Shown: positions 15,805 through 29,044, numbered from the stretch's first letter. The stretch: 64,000 nucleotides of DNA from Dactylosporangium vinaceum (GCF_019904175.1 NZ_CP061913.1:1488001-1552000), one strand, 5' to 3'. A program made the numbers and translations. Notes: a model not told the origin generated them from the letters alone.

Positions 15805-16638
15805 CTAGGCGGCCGGGGCGACCACCGCGGCGGCCGCCTTGGCCAGGACCCGGCGGGGGCTCGTGGGCCCGTCGCAGGGGGCGGGGTGGATCTTCGGATG
15901 GGCCCGCAGGCCGACGGACAGGTCGCGCGCGGCCAGCACCCGCCGCAGCGAGACGGCGAGGCTCTCGTCACCGATGAAGGCGGCGACCGTGGACACCGCG
16001 CCGTGCTGGGCGAACGTGAGGCGGACGGGCACGACGGGGACACCGGCGTCCACCGCGGCCTGGAACATCGCCGGGCGGAAGGTGCCGCCCATGCGCCCGC
16101 ACCACGTCGTGCCCTCCGGGAAGACCGCCACCACACCGCCCGCGGCGAGGTTGCGCCGCACCTCGCCGATGGTCGCCGGCAGGCTCTTCGGGCGGGAGCG
16201 GTCCACGAACACGGTGCCGAGGGTCGCGGCCAGGCGCCCGATGAGGGGCCAGGCCCGGACCTCGCGCTTGGCCAGCAGGCGGGCCGGCGCGTGGGCCAGG
16301 ATCACGATCACGTCCAGCCAGCTCACGTGGTTGGCCACCAGGAGCGCTCCCGACTGCGGGATCTTCCCGGCCGCGGCGTGCTTGACGCCCAGGCCGGCCA
16401 GCACCGCGCGGGCCAGGATGCGCTGCGCCTTGATCAGCTGCCGCTGCGGCAGCACGGCCAGCACCGGCACGGCCAGCCCGGCCAGCAGCAGCACGAAGCC
16501 GGTGACCAGGACGCGCTTGGCCATCAGCAGGGAGGAGACGGGCCGGGCCGCCGCGCCCGCCAGGCACTCGGCGCCGCAGGTCGAGCGGGGCAGCCAGAGG
16601 CTGTCCAGGACCCTCATGGGTGTCGCGGTCACGGTCAT
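15805..16638 (-). CDS. 1-acylglycerol-3-phosphate/lyso-lipid acyltransferase, OlsA-like
   Basis: PlsC-family membrane acyltransferase, 277 residues. A hydrophobic segment (about 42-62) precedes motif I N-H-V-S-W-L-D (H-x4-D) and motif III F-P-E-G-T-T-W; motif V V-V-P-V is also present. It transfers an acyl chain from acyl-ACP/CoA to a lyso-lipid hydroxyl. It starts 6 bp after the stop of an OlsB-type N-acyltransferase gene, with AGGAG 8 bases before the ATG. The pairing suggests the second step of ornithine-lipid synthesis (lyso-ornithine lipid to ornithine lipid), although simple phosphatidate synthesis remains possible. Confidence 0.85.
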   Translation of the reverse strand: MTVTATPMRVLDSLWLPRSTCGAECLAGAAARPVSSLLMAKRVLVTGFVLLLAGLAVPVLAVLPQRQLIKAQRILARAVLAGLGVKHAAAGKIPQSGALLVANHVSWLDVIVILAHAPARLLAKREVRAWPLIGRLAATLGTVFVDRSRPKSLPATIGEVRRNLAAGGVVAVFPEGTTWCGRMGGTFRPAMFQAAVDAGVPVVPVRLTFAQHGAVSTVAAFIGDESLAVSLRRVLAARDLSVGLRAHPKIHPAPCDGPTSPRRVLAKAAAAVVAPAA

Positions 16639-16643
16639 CGCCG

Positions 16644-17405
16644 TCACTCCTGACCGAGGAAGTGGCGCATGTAGCGCGGGTTGATGCGGTCCAGCGAGAG
16701 CAGCACGTAGAAGTCGGCGCAGTCGAAGTCGGGGTCGTGGGCCGGCGGGCCGGCGATCCAGGCGCCCAGCCGCAGGTACCCCTTCAGCAGCGGCGGCACC
16801 GTAGCCCTGGCCGGGGCCGGGACCGGCGGGGTCCACGGGTTGCGGGGCCGGACGGTCCAGGCGCTCGGCACCAGGTGCTTGCGCCGGGCCAGGTCCCACA
16901 CGCCCGCGGCCTGCTCGCCGCCGTCGGCCAGCGGCACCGACGCGCAGCCGCCCAGCCAGCGGTGGTTGTGCAGGTGCATGTAGCGGGCGATGCCGGCCCA
17001 CATCAGGTTGATGACCGCGCCGCTGCGGTGGTCCGGGTGGACGCAGGAGCGGCCGGTCTCGACCAGGCCGCCGCGCAGCTGGGCCAGGCCCGCGAGGTCG
17101 AACTCGGTGTCGGCGTAGAGGCCGCCGGCCCGGGCCGCGCGGTCCGGGGGGAGCATGCGGTAGGTCCCCACCACCTGGCCGGTGGACTCCTCGCGGATGA
17201 TCAGGTGGTCGCAGTACTCGTCGAAGGGGTCGACGTCGATGCCGTCCTCGGTGCTGTGCAGGGTGGCGCCCAGCTCACCGGCGAAGACCTCGTGGCGGAG
17301 CCGTTGTGCGGCCCGGACCTGGGCGCCGTCGGTGGCCACCAGCAGGGTGTAGCGCTGCAAGTCGCCCAGCTCTTGCGGGCCGGCGGCGACGGCGAGAATC
17401 GTCAT
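16644..17405 (-). CDS. GNAT-type N-acyltransferase, OlsB/ornithine-acyl-ACP acyltransferase-like
   Basis: A 253-residue member of the Acetyltransf_5/hemolysin-like acyltransferase group that uses long-chain acyl-ACP. Seen features: R-L-R-H-E-V-F-A-G-E-L-G (autoinducer-synthase-like substrate helix), D-P-F-D-E-Y-C-D-H-L-I, V-V-G-T-Y-R-M-L and E-T-G-R-S-C-V-H-P-D-H-R-S-G. In OlsB this enzyme joins a 3-hydroxy acyl group to the alpha-amine of ornithine. ATG 17405 is the start that matches the family N-terminus. Forms a two-gene unit with the downstream PlsC-family gene. Confidence 0.82.
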   Translation of the reverse strand: MTILAVAAGPQELGDLQRYTLLVATDGAQVRAAQRLRHEVFAGELGATLHSTEDGIDVDPFDEYCDHLIIREESTGQVVGTYRMLPPDRAARAGGLYADTEFDLAGLAQLRGGLVETGRSCVHPDHRSGAVINLMWAGIARYMHLHNHRWLGGCASVPLADGGEQAAGVWDLARRKHLVPSAWTVRPRNPWTPPVPAPARATVPPLLKGYLRLGAWIAGPPAHDPDFDCADFYVLLSLDRINPRYMRHFLGQE

Positions 17406-17497
17406 GCGTTCGGTGTAAGCGTCGACCCCTGCGGATGGCTGACGCTCACAGGTTCCGCCGATGGCGTGCGGATGAACTGTCGTTACCGTGATCAGCC

Positions 17498-17899
17498 ATG
17501 GCGGGATATTCAGGCACACCATTGCCCAAGAAGCTCGGGATACATGCGGGAAACCGGGTGCTGCTGGACGGCGCGCCGGCCGGGTTCGCGCTCGACGAGC
17601 TCCCGGCGGATGTGGTACTCCACCGGCGCAACGCACCCGGCCTGTACGACGTCATCGTGCTGTTCTGCCCGAACTCCGCCCGGCTGCGGCGCCGCTGGCC
17701 GGCGCTGCACCGGTTGACCCCGCCGGCCGGCGCGCTCTGGGTGGCCTGGCCGAAGCGCGCCTCCGGGCTCACCACCGACCTCGACGAGGCCGGGGTGCGC
17801 GAGTTCGCACTCGCCAACGGCCGGGTCGACGTCAAGGTGTGCGCGATCGACGCAACCTGGTCGGGCCTGAAACACGTCATCCGAGTGCAAGATCGATAG
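17498..17899 (+). CDS. DUF3052 family protein
   Basis: A 133-residue actinobacterial protein starting M-A-G-Y-S-G-T-P-L-P-K-K-L-G-I, the typical opening of DUF3052. It continues L-Y-D-V-I-V-L-F-C-P-N and A-L-W-V-A-W-P-K-R-A-S-G and ends W-S-G-L-K-H-V-I-R. No signal peptide or catalytic residues can be named. Transcribed divergently from the olsB-like gene and 84 bp before an ABC exporter; no functional link is evident. Confidence 0.85.
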   Translation: MAGYSGTPLPKKLGIHAGNRVLLDGAPAGFALDELPADVVLHRRNAPGLYDVIVLFCPNSARLRRRWPALHRLTPPAGALWVAWPKRASGLTTDLDEAGVREFALANGRVDVKVCAIDATWSGLKHVIRVQDR

Positions 17900-17983
17900 G
17901 CTGCCGGACAACCCGAGATCACCGGTACTTGTCCGGACATGTCATATTGACGCCTTCACCTGTCTGCAGAAGGGAGCGGCGCG

Positions 17984-18898
17984 TTGTCCAACAACGGACA
18001 GATCGTCGTCTCCGGCCTGACGAAGCAGTATCGCAACGTCAGAGCCGTCGACAATTTGTCGTTCGTGGTCGAGCCGGGCCGCGTCACCGGGTTCCTCGGG
18101 CCGAACGGCGCGGGCAAGACCACCACGCTGCGCATGGTGCTCAACCTGGTCTCACCCACGTCCGGCACCGCGACGATCAGCGGGCACCGCTATGCGGACG
18201 TCGCCGAGCCGCTGAAGCTGGTCGGGGCGATCCTCGAGGCGTCGGCCGCGCACAAGGGCCGCACGGCGCGCAACCACCTGCGCTGCGTGGCCGCGGTCGG
18301 CGGTTTTCCCACGTCCCGCGTCGACGAGGTGCTGGAGCTGGTCGGGCTCACCACCGCGGCGAAACGGAAGTTCCGCGGATACTCCCTCGGCATGAAGCAG
18401 CGCCTCGGCATCGCCCAGGCGCTGCTGGGCAACCCGCAGGTGCTGATCCTCGACGAGCCGGCCAACGGCCTGGACCCGGAGGGCATCCGCTGGATGCGCG
18501 GGCTGCTGCAGGGCCTGGCCCAGCAGGGGCGCACGGTGCTCGTCTCCAGCCACCTGCTGTCGGAGATGGAGATCCTCGCCGACGACGTGGTCATCATCGC
18601 CGCGGGCAAGCTTGTCACCCAGGGCCCGATGGAGTCGATCGTCGGGCAGGGCACGACCCAGGCCGCCGTCCGGGTCCGCACGCCCAACATCCAGGAGCTG
18701 GTGGCGGCGGTCCGCGAGGCCGGCGGGGCGATCAACCCCGGCAGCAACGGCGCGCACCTGGTCACCGGCCTGGACGCCCCGGCCGTCGGCAAGCTGGCCC
18801 TGCAGTCCGGCGTCGAGCTGCACGAGCTGGTCGCCGAGAAGCCGGACCTGGAGCACGTGTTCCTCGAACTGACTCAGGGAAGGGCGGCCATCCGATGA
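17984..18898 (+). CDS. ABC transporter ATP-binding protein
   Basis: A 304-residue ATPase of the CcmA/DrrA-type exporter class. Walker A is G-P-N-G-A-G-K-T-T (about 44-52), signature Y-S-L-G-M-K-Q-R, Walker B V-L-I-L-D-E-P-A-N-G-L, switch His in L-V-S-S-H-L-L-S-E. A C-terminal extension (about 215-304) ends L-E-H-V-F-L-E-L-T, as in drug or peptide exporter ATPases. The start is TTG with AGAAGGGAG about 7 bases before it. Overlaps the permease start by 4 bases. Confidence 0.93.
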   Translation: MSNNGQIVVSGLTKQYRNVRAVDNLSFVVEPGRVTGFLGPNGAGKTTTLRMVLNLVSPTSGTATISGHRYADVAEPLKLVGAILEASAAHKGRTARNHLRCVAAVGGFPTSRVDEVLELVGLTTAAKRKFRGYSLGMKQRLGIAQALLGNPQVLILDEPANGLDPEGIRWMRGLLQGLAQQGRTVLVSSHLLSEMEILADDVVIIAAGKLVTQGPMESIVGQGTTQAAVRVRTPNIQELVAAVREAGGAINPGSNGAHLVTGLDAPAVGKLALQSGVELHELVAEKPDLEHVFLELTQGRAAIR

Positions 18899-19803
18899 CG
18901 CGGCTCATCAAGGCCGAGCTGATCAAGCTGCGCACCACGAACATGTGGTGGATCTTCCTGATCTGCTCGGTGGCGTTCGTCGGGCTGGCCCTGCTGATCA
19001 ACACCGCGCAGGCCCACTCCCAGCTGCACATTCCCGAGTGGGCCGACGAGCCCCCGCGCCCGGGGATGTCGGAGGAGGACAAGGCCGCCTTCCTGGCCGA
19101 CCAGCAGCACGAGAAGGACCAGATCGCGCAGGCCCGCACCGCGGCCGGCGTGGCCAAGATCGCCGCGAACATCTACACGTCGGGCCAGTTCTTCGGCCTG
19201 ATGATGGTCATGCTCCTGGCGATCCTGCTGATCACGAACGAGTTCTACCACCAGACGGCCACGGCGACGTTCCTGGCGACGCCGAAGCGGACAAAGGTCA
19301 TCGTGGCCAAGCTGATCACCGGCGCGGCCATGGCGTTCGGGTTCTGGCTGCTCGCCACCGTGATCAACCTGATCGCCGGCGCGATCTTCTTCTCCGCCGA
19401 GGGGGTCGGCAACGCCCTGGGCCAGTGGGACGCGCAGCAGGCCATCCTGCTCAACCTGCTGGTGTACGCACTGTGGGCGGTCTTCGGCATCGGCATCGGC
19501 GTGCTCCTGCGCAGCCAGATCGGCGCGACGATCACCGCGGCGACCGTCTACACCATCGGCACCTACGCGGCCCTCATCGTCCTGGCGCTCATCCGCGAGT
19601 ACCTGATCAAGGACGACTGGGTGCTGCAGGCGGCGGTGTACATTCCGCCACTGGCCTCCGAGCACGTGGTCGGCTCGCTGCAGAACCAAATGGGCGACAC
19701 CCATCTGCCGGCCCGCTGGATCGGGGTCGTGGTGCTCGTCGGCTGGGCGCTCGTGCTGGGCGGCATCGGCACCCTGATCACCCGCAAGCGCGACATCGCA
19801 TAA
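18895..19803 (+). CDS. ABC-2 type transporter permease
   Basis: A 302-residue membrane protein beginning M-T-R-L-I-K-A-E-L-I-K-L-R-T-T, the amphipathic opening common in ABC-2 permeases. A first helix (about 17-37) is followed by a 70-residue charged outer loop (about 38-100) and five more helices (about 100-120, 142-168, 182-205, 210-236, 282-298). It forms an exporter with the upstream ATPase. Substrate unknown; bacitracin-, antibiotic- or lipid-type export are all possible. Confidence 0.9.
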   Translation: MTRLIKAELIKLRTTNMWWIFLICSVAFVGLALLINTAQAHSQLHIPEWADEPPRPGMSEEDKAAFLADQQHEKDQIAQARTAAGVAKIAANIYTSGQFFGLMMVMLLAILLITNEFYHQTATATFLATPKRTKVIVAKLITGAAMAFGFWLLATVINLIAGAIFFSAEGVGNALGQWDAQQAILLNLLVYALWAVFGIGIGVLLRSQIGATITAATVYTIGTYAALIVLALIREYLIKDDWVLQAAVYIPPLASEHVVGSLQNQMGDTHLPARWIGVVVLVGWALVLGGIGTLITRKRDIA

Positions 19804-19846
19804 GCGGAGCGTGACCGCCCCGCTCAAGATAACTGCAAGATCTTGG

Positions 19847-19880
19847 ACAACTGTGGCCGCCGCGAGGCGGCCACAGTTGT
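19847..19880 (+). terminator. Perfect 15-bp hairpin terminator after the ABC exporter
   Basis: ACAACTGTGGCCGCC (19847-19861), tetraloop GCGA, GGCGGCCACAGTTGT (19866-19880). It lies 43 bp after the permease stop and before kgd. No T tract follows, as is often the case in this group. Confidence 0.8.
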
Positions 19881-20043
19881 AAGGGTTGAACCACAATCCG
19901 CTCATCGACAACGTCAGACCCGCGCGTCTACATGGTCACTCCGGCGGCGTCGACGGCGAACGAGCGTTAGGCAGCGCGTAGCCTAAAGGACCGGACATCC
20001 GTAACCCCTAGCAACTCGCGTTTGGAAGAGGCGATCAAGAGCC

Positions 20044-23736
<3,693 letters not shown>

Positions 23737-23754
23737 CCTTTGGGTGTACTTCGA

Positions 23755-23783
23755 GGGGGCACGGCGATTCCCGCCGTGCCCCC
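23755..23783 (+). terminator. Strong hairpin between kgd and the DUF6104 gene
   Basis: GGGGGCACGGCG (23755-23766), loop ATTCC, CGCCGTGCCCCC (23772-23783): 12 perfect base pairs ending 29 bp before the next ATG. It may terminate or attenuate transcription from kgd into the small gene. Confidence 0.7.
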
Positions 23784-23812
23784 GCTGTCTCTCTCCCTGG
23801 AGCTGGTTCGCT

Positions 23813-23992
23813 ATGTACTTCACGGATCGCGGCATCGAGGAGCTCGACACGCGTCGCGGTGAGGAGGAGGTCACGCTCGCGTGGCTGGCCGAGCGCCTCC
23901 GCGACTTCGTCGACCTCAACCCCGAGTTCGAGACCCCCATCGAACGCCTGGCCGTCTACCTGGCCCGCCTGGACGACGAGGACGAGGACTAG
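23813..23992 (+). CDS. DUF6104 family small protein
   Basis: A 59-residue acidic protein: M-Y-F-T-D-R-G-I-E-E-L at the start, L-A-W-L-A-E-R-L-R-D-F-V-D-L-N-P in the middle and R-L-D-D-E-D-E-D at the end. It has no membrane segment or metal motif. Small proteins with this sequence follow kgd in many actinomycetes, so a link to 2-oxoglutarate dehydrogenase is possible but unproven. A GGAG lies about 10 bases before the ATG; the hairpin upstream may make its level independent of kgd. Confidence 0.88.
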   Translation: MYFTDRGIEELDTRRGEEEVTLAWLAERLRDFVDLNPEFETPIERLAVYLARLDDEDED

Positions 23993-24041
23993 GCCCGGCG
24001 CGACGCCTCGGCCGGTGCGCTCGCCCCCGGCCGGGGCCGGC

Positions 24042-25517
24042 TCAGTCGGCCCAGCCGAAGGAGCGTTCGACGGCGCGCAGCCACAGGGCGTGGCCGCGGT
24101 CGCGCTGGTCGGCGGGCATGGAGGGCTCCCAGCGCCGGTCCACGTGCCACTTCGCGCGCAGGGTGTCGGTGTCGGGCCAGAAGCCTACGGCCAGGCCCGC
24201 CGCGTACGCGGCCCCCAGCGCCGTCGTCTCGGCGACCGTCGGGCGGACCACCGGGACGTCGAGGACGTCGGCCTGGAAGGCCATGAGCAGGTCGCTCGCC
24301 GTCATGCCGCCGTCGACCTTCAGGGTTTCCAGCGGTACCGCGGCCTCCGCCATCATCGCGTCGACGACGTCCTTGACCTGCCAGGCGGTGGCCTCCAGGG
24401 CGGCTCGGGCCAGATGGCCCTTGGTGACGTAGCCGGTGAGGCCGGTGATGACACCGCGGGCGTCGGGGCGCCAGTGGGGGGCGAAGAGGCCGGCGAACGC
24501 GGGGACGATGTAGCAGCCGCCGTTGTCCTCCACGGTGGCGGCCAGCTCGTTGATCTCGGGGGCGGAGGCGATAAGGCCCAGGTTGTCGCGCAGCCACTGG
24601 ACGAGCGAGCCGGTGATGGCGATCGAGCCCTCGAGGGCGTAGACCGGGTCCGCGTCGCCGATGCGGTAGCCGACCGTGGTGACCAGGCCGCGCTCGCTCG
24701 AGACCGGGCGGGTGCCGGTGTTGAGCAGCAGGAACGAGCCGGTGCCGTAGGTGCACTTGGCCTCGCCGGGGGAGAAGCACGCCTGGCCGAAGAGGGCCGC
24801 CTGCTGGTCGCCGAGCGCGCTGGCCACGGGCACGCCGTGGAGCATCGTCCTCGCCTCGCCGTAGACGTACGACGAGGAGCCGATCTCCGGCAGCATGACC
24901 CGCGGGATGCCGAACGCGGCAAGCAGCTCGTCGTCCCAGTCCAGCGTGGTCAGGTTCATGAGCATCGTCCGGCTGGCGTTCGTCACGTCGGTGACGTGGC
25001 GGCCGGTGAGCTTCTCGATCAGCCACGTGTCGACGGTGCCGAAGCGGATCTCGCCGGCCTCGGCCCGGGCGCGCAGGCCGGGGACGTTGTCGAGCAGCCA
25101 GACCACCTTGGGGGCGGCGAAGTAGGTGGCCAGGGGCAGGCCGCAGCGGTCGCGGAAGCGGTCCGGGCCCGCGTCGCCGGCCAGCGTGCGGATGAGGGCG
25201 TCGGTGCGGGTGTCCTGCCAGACGATGGCCGGGTGCACCGGTTCGCCGGTGGCGGCGTCCCACAGGATCGTGGTCTCGCGCTGATTGGTGATGCCGATGG
25301 CGGCGACGTCGGCGCGGCTGAGCCCGGCCTGGTCCAGCGCGCGGGTCGACACGGCCTGGACGTTGTGCCAGATCTCGACCGGGTCGTGCTCGACCCAGCC
25401 GGGGCGGGGGAAACTCTGTCGGTGTTCGCGCTGGTCAAGCGCCACGATGGCGCCGTCGGCGTCGAACACGATCGCACGGGTGGAGGTCGTGCCCTGGTCG
25501 ATGGCGAGGATGTACAC
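24042..25517 (-). CDS. glpK: Glycerol kinase
   Basis: Phosphorylates glycerol to glycerol-3-phosphate. The 491-residue FGGY-family protein starts [14 protein letters not shown] (ATP phosphate loop), with substrate residues in I-G-I-T-N-Q-R-E-T and W-Q-D-T-R, and the C-terminal ATPase motif [11 protein letters not shown]. Length and motifs are complete. Starts with GTG at 25517. No glpF or glpD neighbour is present, so it is a solitary gene; it is convergent with the kgd-DUF6104 unit. Confidence 0.97.
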   Translation of the reverse strand: MYILAIDQGTTSTRAIVFDADGAIVALDQREHRQSFPRPGWVEHDPVEIWHNVQAVSTRALDQAGLSRADVAAIGITNQRETTILWDAATGEPVHPAIVWQDTRTDALIRTLAGDAGPDRFRDRCGLPLATYFAAPKVVWLLDNVPGLRARAEAGEIRFGTVDTWLIEKLTGRHVTDVTNASRTMLMNLTTLDWDDELLAAFGIPRVMLPEIGSSSYVYGEARTMLHGVPVASALGDQQAALFGQACFSPGEAKCTYGTGSFLLLNTGTRPVSSERGLVTTVGYRIGDADPVYALEGSIAITGSLVQWLRDNLGLIASAPEINELAATVEDNGGCYIVPAFAGLFAPHWRPDARGVITGLTGYVTKGHLARAALEATAWQVKDVVDAMMAEAAVPLETLKVDGGMTASDLLMAFQADVLDVPVVRPTVAETTALGAAYAAGLAVGFWPDTDTLRAKWHVDRRWEPSMPADQRDRGHALWLRAVERSFGWAD

Positions 25518-25657
25518 AGTGCCATCTTCGCCGAAGCTCTGTCACGTTCGGGACGGAACCTTTTCCGGCATCTGTCGCACGGCCTAGAGTCCGGGGCCGG
25601 AACCCTGCCCGAACCCGCGCCGCGGGCCGGCACCCACCTCGCCGACCTGGAGCAATA

Positions 25658-28600
25658 GTGTCCGTCATCGAGACGCGCATCAGTGTCTGGGAGGCGCTGG
25701 CCGGGCGTGCCCCCGGTGCGCCGCTCGGCCCGGCCGACATCGGCCTGTGGCACGCGGTGACCGACCGGCTCAACCCGGCCCGGGCCCGGCCCGTCCTGCG
25801 CGAGGGTGTCGAGGCGGTCACGCTCACCTCGGCCCGCGGGGTCGACTACGTCATGCTGCGCTCGCCCGATCGCGCGGAGTCGAGCTACCTGCGGCTGACG
25901 CCGGAGGAGTGGCGGCTGGCCCAGTTCATGGACGGCAGCCGGACCGTGGCCCGCCTGGTCGCCGAGTTCGCCCGCATCTGCGGCCGGCTCGCGCCCGACC
26001 AGGTGACCCGGATCGTCGCCGACCTCGCCGGCAACCGGATGCTCGCCGAGCTGCCCGTCGACGCGTTCAGCAAGCTCCAGCGGGTGCACCGCCGGCCCTG
26101 GCCGCTGCGCCTGGGCAAGGCGATCCTGGCCACCGCCCAGGGCCGCCGGGTCGTGCTGGCCCGGGTCGACCCGATCGTCACGTTCCTGTACAAGGCGGGC
26201 GGGCGGCTCTTCTTCACCCGGGTCGTCGCCGTGCTCTGCGGCCTGCTCGCGCTGGCCGGCCTCGGCGTGTTCGTGTGGAACTGGTTCCGCGCCGACCAGT
26301 CGGTCTTCCTCACCGGCGACTCGTACTTCGCCGGCGCTCTCGTGCTGCTCGGCCTCAACGTGCTGGCGCTCGGCTGCCACGAGCTCGGGCACGCGCTGGG
26401 CGCCAAGCACGCCGGGAGGCGGGTGCCCGTCGCGGGCTTCCTGGTGTACTTCGGCATTCCCTCGGTATTCGTCGACACCACCGACGTGTGGATGGCCGGG
26501 CGCCGCGCCCGCCTGGTGACCACGATCGCCGGGCCGGCGACCGGCCTCATCCTGGCGGGGGCCTGCCAGATCGTCGGCGTGTTCGTCCCCGAGCTGCAGC
26601 CGTGGACGTTCAAGCTGGCCTTCGCGTGGTATCTCAACGCGCTGTTCAACCTCAACCCGTTCATGGCGCTCGACGGCTACTACCTGCTCATGGACTGGCT
26701 GGAGGTACCCAATCTGCGGGCCCGTGGTCTGGCCTGGGTCCTGGCCCGGCTGCGCCGGCGGCCGCCGCGCTTCTCCGAGCTGGACCGGGAGGGGCGGCTC
26801 GTCGCGCTCTACGGGATGCTCGCCGTCACCTGGATCGCGATAGCCGTCAACCTCGTCTACCGCGTGTACACCGACCGCGTCGCCGGGGTCGTCACCGGCC
26901 TCTGGAACGCGGGGTGGGCGGCTCGCGCCCTGCTCGCCGTGATCGTCGCCGGGCTGCTGGCGCCGGTCGTGTACCTCTTCCTCGGCTGGCTGCGCCGGCG
27001 CGGCCGGCGGCTGCGCGACCGGCTGGGCGAGCGCAGGCTGGTCCGGGACGAGCCGCGCCGGTTCGCCGCGCTGAGCTCCTCGGCGCTGTCCAACCTGCCA
27101 CCGGACGCCCTCGCCCGGCTGGCCGCCGACGCCCGCTGGGTCCACCCGCGCACCGGCGAGCAGCTGGTCTTCGCCGGGGCCGCGCAGCCGTCGGTGTTCG
27201 TCGTCGTCGACGGGGCGCTGGAGGCCAGGCGGCCGGGCGATCCCAGCGGTACCGTCCGCGAGCGCGTCGGCCGCGGCGGAGTCGTCGGGCTGGCCAACGC
27301 CCTGACCGGTGCTCCGGCCGCGCTGGGCTGGCTGACCGCGGGCACCACGCTCCTGGCCGTCCCGTCCTCCACGGTCTCGGCCGCCATCGGCCCGCTGCCC
27401 GGCCCGCCGCCCGTCGAGCGGGCCGAGCTCGAGGCGCTCATGACGCAGACCCCGGCCCTGGCCGCCCTCGGCCCCGAGGACCGCCTCGGCCTGCTCACCC
27501 GGGCCCGCCCGATGCACCTCGGCCCGGGCGAGCCGGTCGTGCTGCGCACCGGCAACGACGCGCTCGTGGTGGCGTCCGGCTCCCTCCAGCTGCCCGAGGG
27601 CATCGAGCTGCACCGCGGCTCCATGATCGGCCCCTACGGCGACGGCTCGCCCGGCCAGGTCGCCACCGCCCGCACCCCGGCCCGCGCCTGGCTACTGCCC
27701 GCGGTCGCCGGCCTGCCCCTGCTCCTGGGCCGCCCGGCCGACTCCGTCGCCGCCGGTGGCCGGCGCCCGGTGCACGGCGCCCACCCGATCTCGAACTACC
27801 CGCCGCTGGCCTCCCCGCCCGGCCCGCCGCCGCCCGCCGACGACAGCGTCGACCGCCGCTTCGAGCGCCGGCTGTGGTGGCTGCTCGTCCTGCTCCTGCT
27901 GTTCGCGGTGTTCCTGACCGGCGCGAACCTGTTCACCGGCCCCGTGTGGGCGGAGATGCCGACCGACAGCGCGCTCGTCACCGTCACCCGCGGCGATGCG
28001 ACAGTGCGCATCAACGGCCTGGAGCGCACACTGTCGCGCAACGCCAAGGTGTACGTCCAGCAGGGCGACGCCGTGCACATCAACGTCAAGTCCACCGCTT
28101 CCCTGACCTTCCGCGGCGGCAGCGCCACGGTCCTCTGCGCCGGGGCCGACGTGCGGATCGGCACCCTGGTCAGCGGCCAGCAGACGCCGATCGAGCCGAC
28201 CGCCGCGCTGACCCTGGACCGCGGCCGCCTGCTCGTCGACACGACGAGCACGACAACGGCCTTCAAGCCGCTGCGCCTGGCCGTCGGCGACGTGACGAAT
28301 GAGGGCTCGGCCCGCTTCGCGCTTGCCGCCGGCAACGACCCCGAGGTCGGCCGGGGCGTGGTGAAGCAGGACGGCGCCGTGGTGGACCCGGCCGCGACGG
28401 CCGACCTGACCTGTGGCGACGGTGTCGCGCTGCCCAAGCCCGGCGGGACTCCGACGGTCGTCCCCTCGGCCACCGAGACGCCCTCGGTCCTGCCGTCCCC
28501 GAGCGACTCCCCGTCCGCCTCGGCGTCGGCCACGAACACGCCGGAGGCGACCCCGAGCCGCACCACGGGCCGCCCGACGGCCACGCCGACCGCCACGCCG

Positions 28601-29032
28601 CCCACGACGACCGCGGGCCCGCCGCCGACCACTGCCGCCCCGACGACGTCACCGCCGGACACGACTGTCCCGACGACCCGCCTGACCTCCTCGGCTGCGC
28701 AGTTCTACCGCTCGTTCGTCGTCGAGGGCACCCGGCAGCCCTGCTACTGGGGGGACCCGATAAGCGGGGACCCGACCTCGTCGACGGTCACCGTCAACAT
28801 GATCGACGCTGGTGGCACCGCGGGGTCGCGGCTCGTGTCGCTGACCGTGGACGGCAAGGCGGTCTCCGGGTCGGGCGGCAACGGCAAGTGGACGACGGTC
28901 ATCGGGCCGGTCTCGGACTACGGCGACGAGCACACGTACACCGTCTCGGCCGTGACCGCCGACGCCGCCGGCAACCGGTCGGGAGAAGCATCGACAAAGG
29001 TGACCGTCCGCGGTTGCCAGATCATCGGATAG
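25658..29032 (+). CDS. Giant multidomain membrane protein: PqqD-like + M50 zinc protease + cNMP-binding-like + FecR-like + Ig-like
   Basis: An 1124-residue protein of the putative peptide zinc metalloprotease type. Residues 1-135 resemble a PqqD-like peptide-binding domain (L-R-L-T-P-E-E-W-R-L-A-Q-F-M-D-G-S-R-T-V). About 180-450 is a polytopic M50 protease with zinc motif HELGH (His241, Glu242, His245) and third ligand Asp339 in N-P-F-M-A-L-D-G-Y-Y. About 468-580 looks like a cyclic-nucleotide-binding fold, with a weaker copy at about 590-680. A helix at about 738-760 leads to an outer FecR-like beta region (about 765-890), a Pro/Thr/Ser linker (about 928-1008), and an Ig-like domain with Cys residues near both ends. 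It starts GTG 25658 and is the first gene of a four-gene run. Cleavage of the neighbouring leader-like protein is a reasonable inference. Confidence 0.85.
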   Translation: MSVIETRISVWEALAGRAPGAPLGPADIGLWHAVTDRLNPARARPVLREGVEAVTLTSARGVDYVMLRSPDRAESSYLRLTPEEWRLAQFMDGSRTVARLVAEFARICGRLAPDQVTRIVADLAGNRMLAELPVDAFSKLQRVHRRPWPLRLGKAILATAQGRRVVLARVDPIVTFLYKAGGRLFFTRVVAVLCGLLALAGLGVFVWNWFRADQSVFLTGDSYFAGALVLLGLNVLALGCHELGHALGAKHAGRRVPVAGFLVYFGIPSVFVDTTDVWMAGRRARLVTTIAGPATGLILAGACQIVGVFVPELQPWTFKLAFAWYLNALFNLNPFMALDGYYLLMDWLEVPNLRARGLAWVLARLRRRPPRFSELDREGRLVALYGMLAVTWIAIAVNLVYRVYTDRVAGVVTGLWNAGWAARALLAVIVAGLLAPVVYLFLGWLRRRGRRLRDRLGERRLVRDEPRRFAALSSSALSNLPPDALARLAADARWVHPRTGEQLVFAGAAQPSVFVVVDGALEARRPGDPSGTVRERVGRGGVVGLANALTGAPAALGWLTAGTTLLAVPSSTVSAAIGPLPGPPPVERAELEALMTQTPALAALGPEDRLGLLTRARPMHLGPGEPVVLRTGNDALVVASGSLQLPEGIELHRGSMIGPYGDGSPGQVATARTPARAWLLPAVAGLPLLLGRPADSVAAGGRRPVHGAHPISNYPPLASPPGPPPPADDSVDRRFERRLWWLLVLLLLFAVFLTGANLFTGPVWAEMPTDSALVTVTRGDATVRINGLERTLSRNAKVYVQQGDAVHINVKSTASLTFRGGSATVLCAGADVRIGTLVSGQQTPIEPTAALTLDRGRLLVDTTSTTTAFKPLRLAVGDVTNEGSARFALAAGNDPEVGRGVVKQDGAVVDPAATADLTCGDGVALPKPGGTPTVVPSATETPSVLPSPSDSPSASASATNTPEATPSRTTGRPTATPTATPPTTTAGPPPTTAAPTTSPPDTTVPTTRLTSSAAQFYRSFVVEGTRQPCYWGDPISGDPTSSTVTVNMIDAGGTAGSRLVSLTVDGKAVSGSGGNGKWTTVIGPVSDYGDEHTYTVSAVTADAAGNRSGEASTKVTVRGCQIIG

Positions 29033-29044
29033 GTTGGAGCTCAG

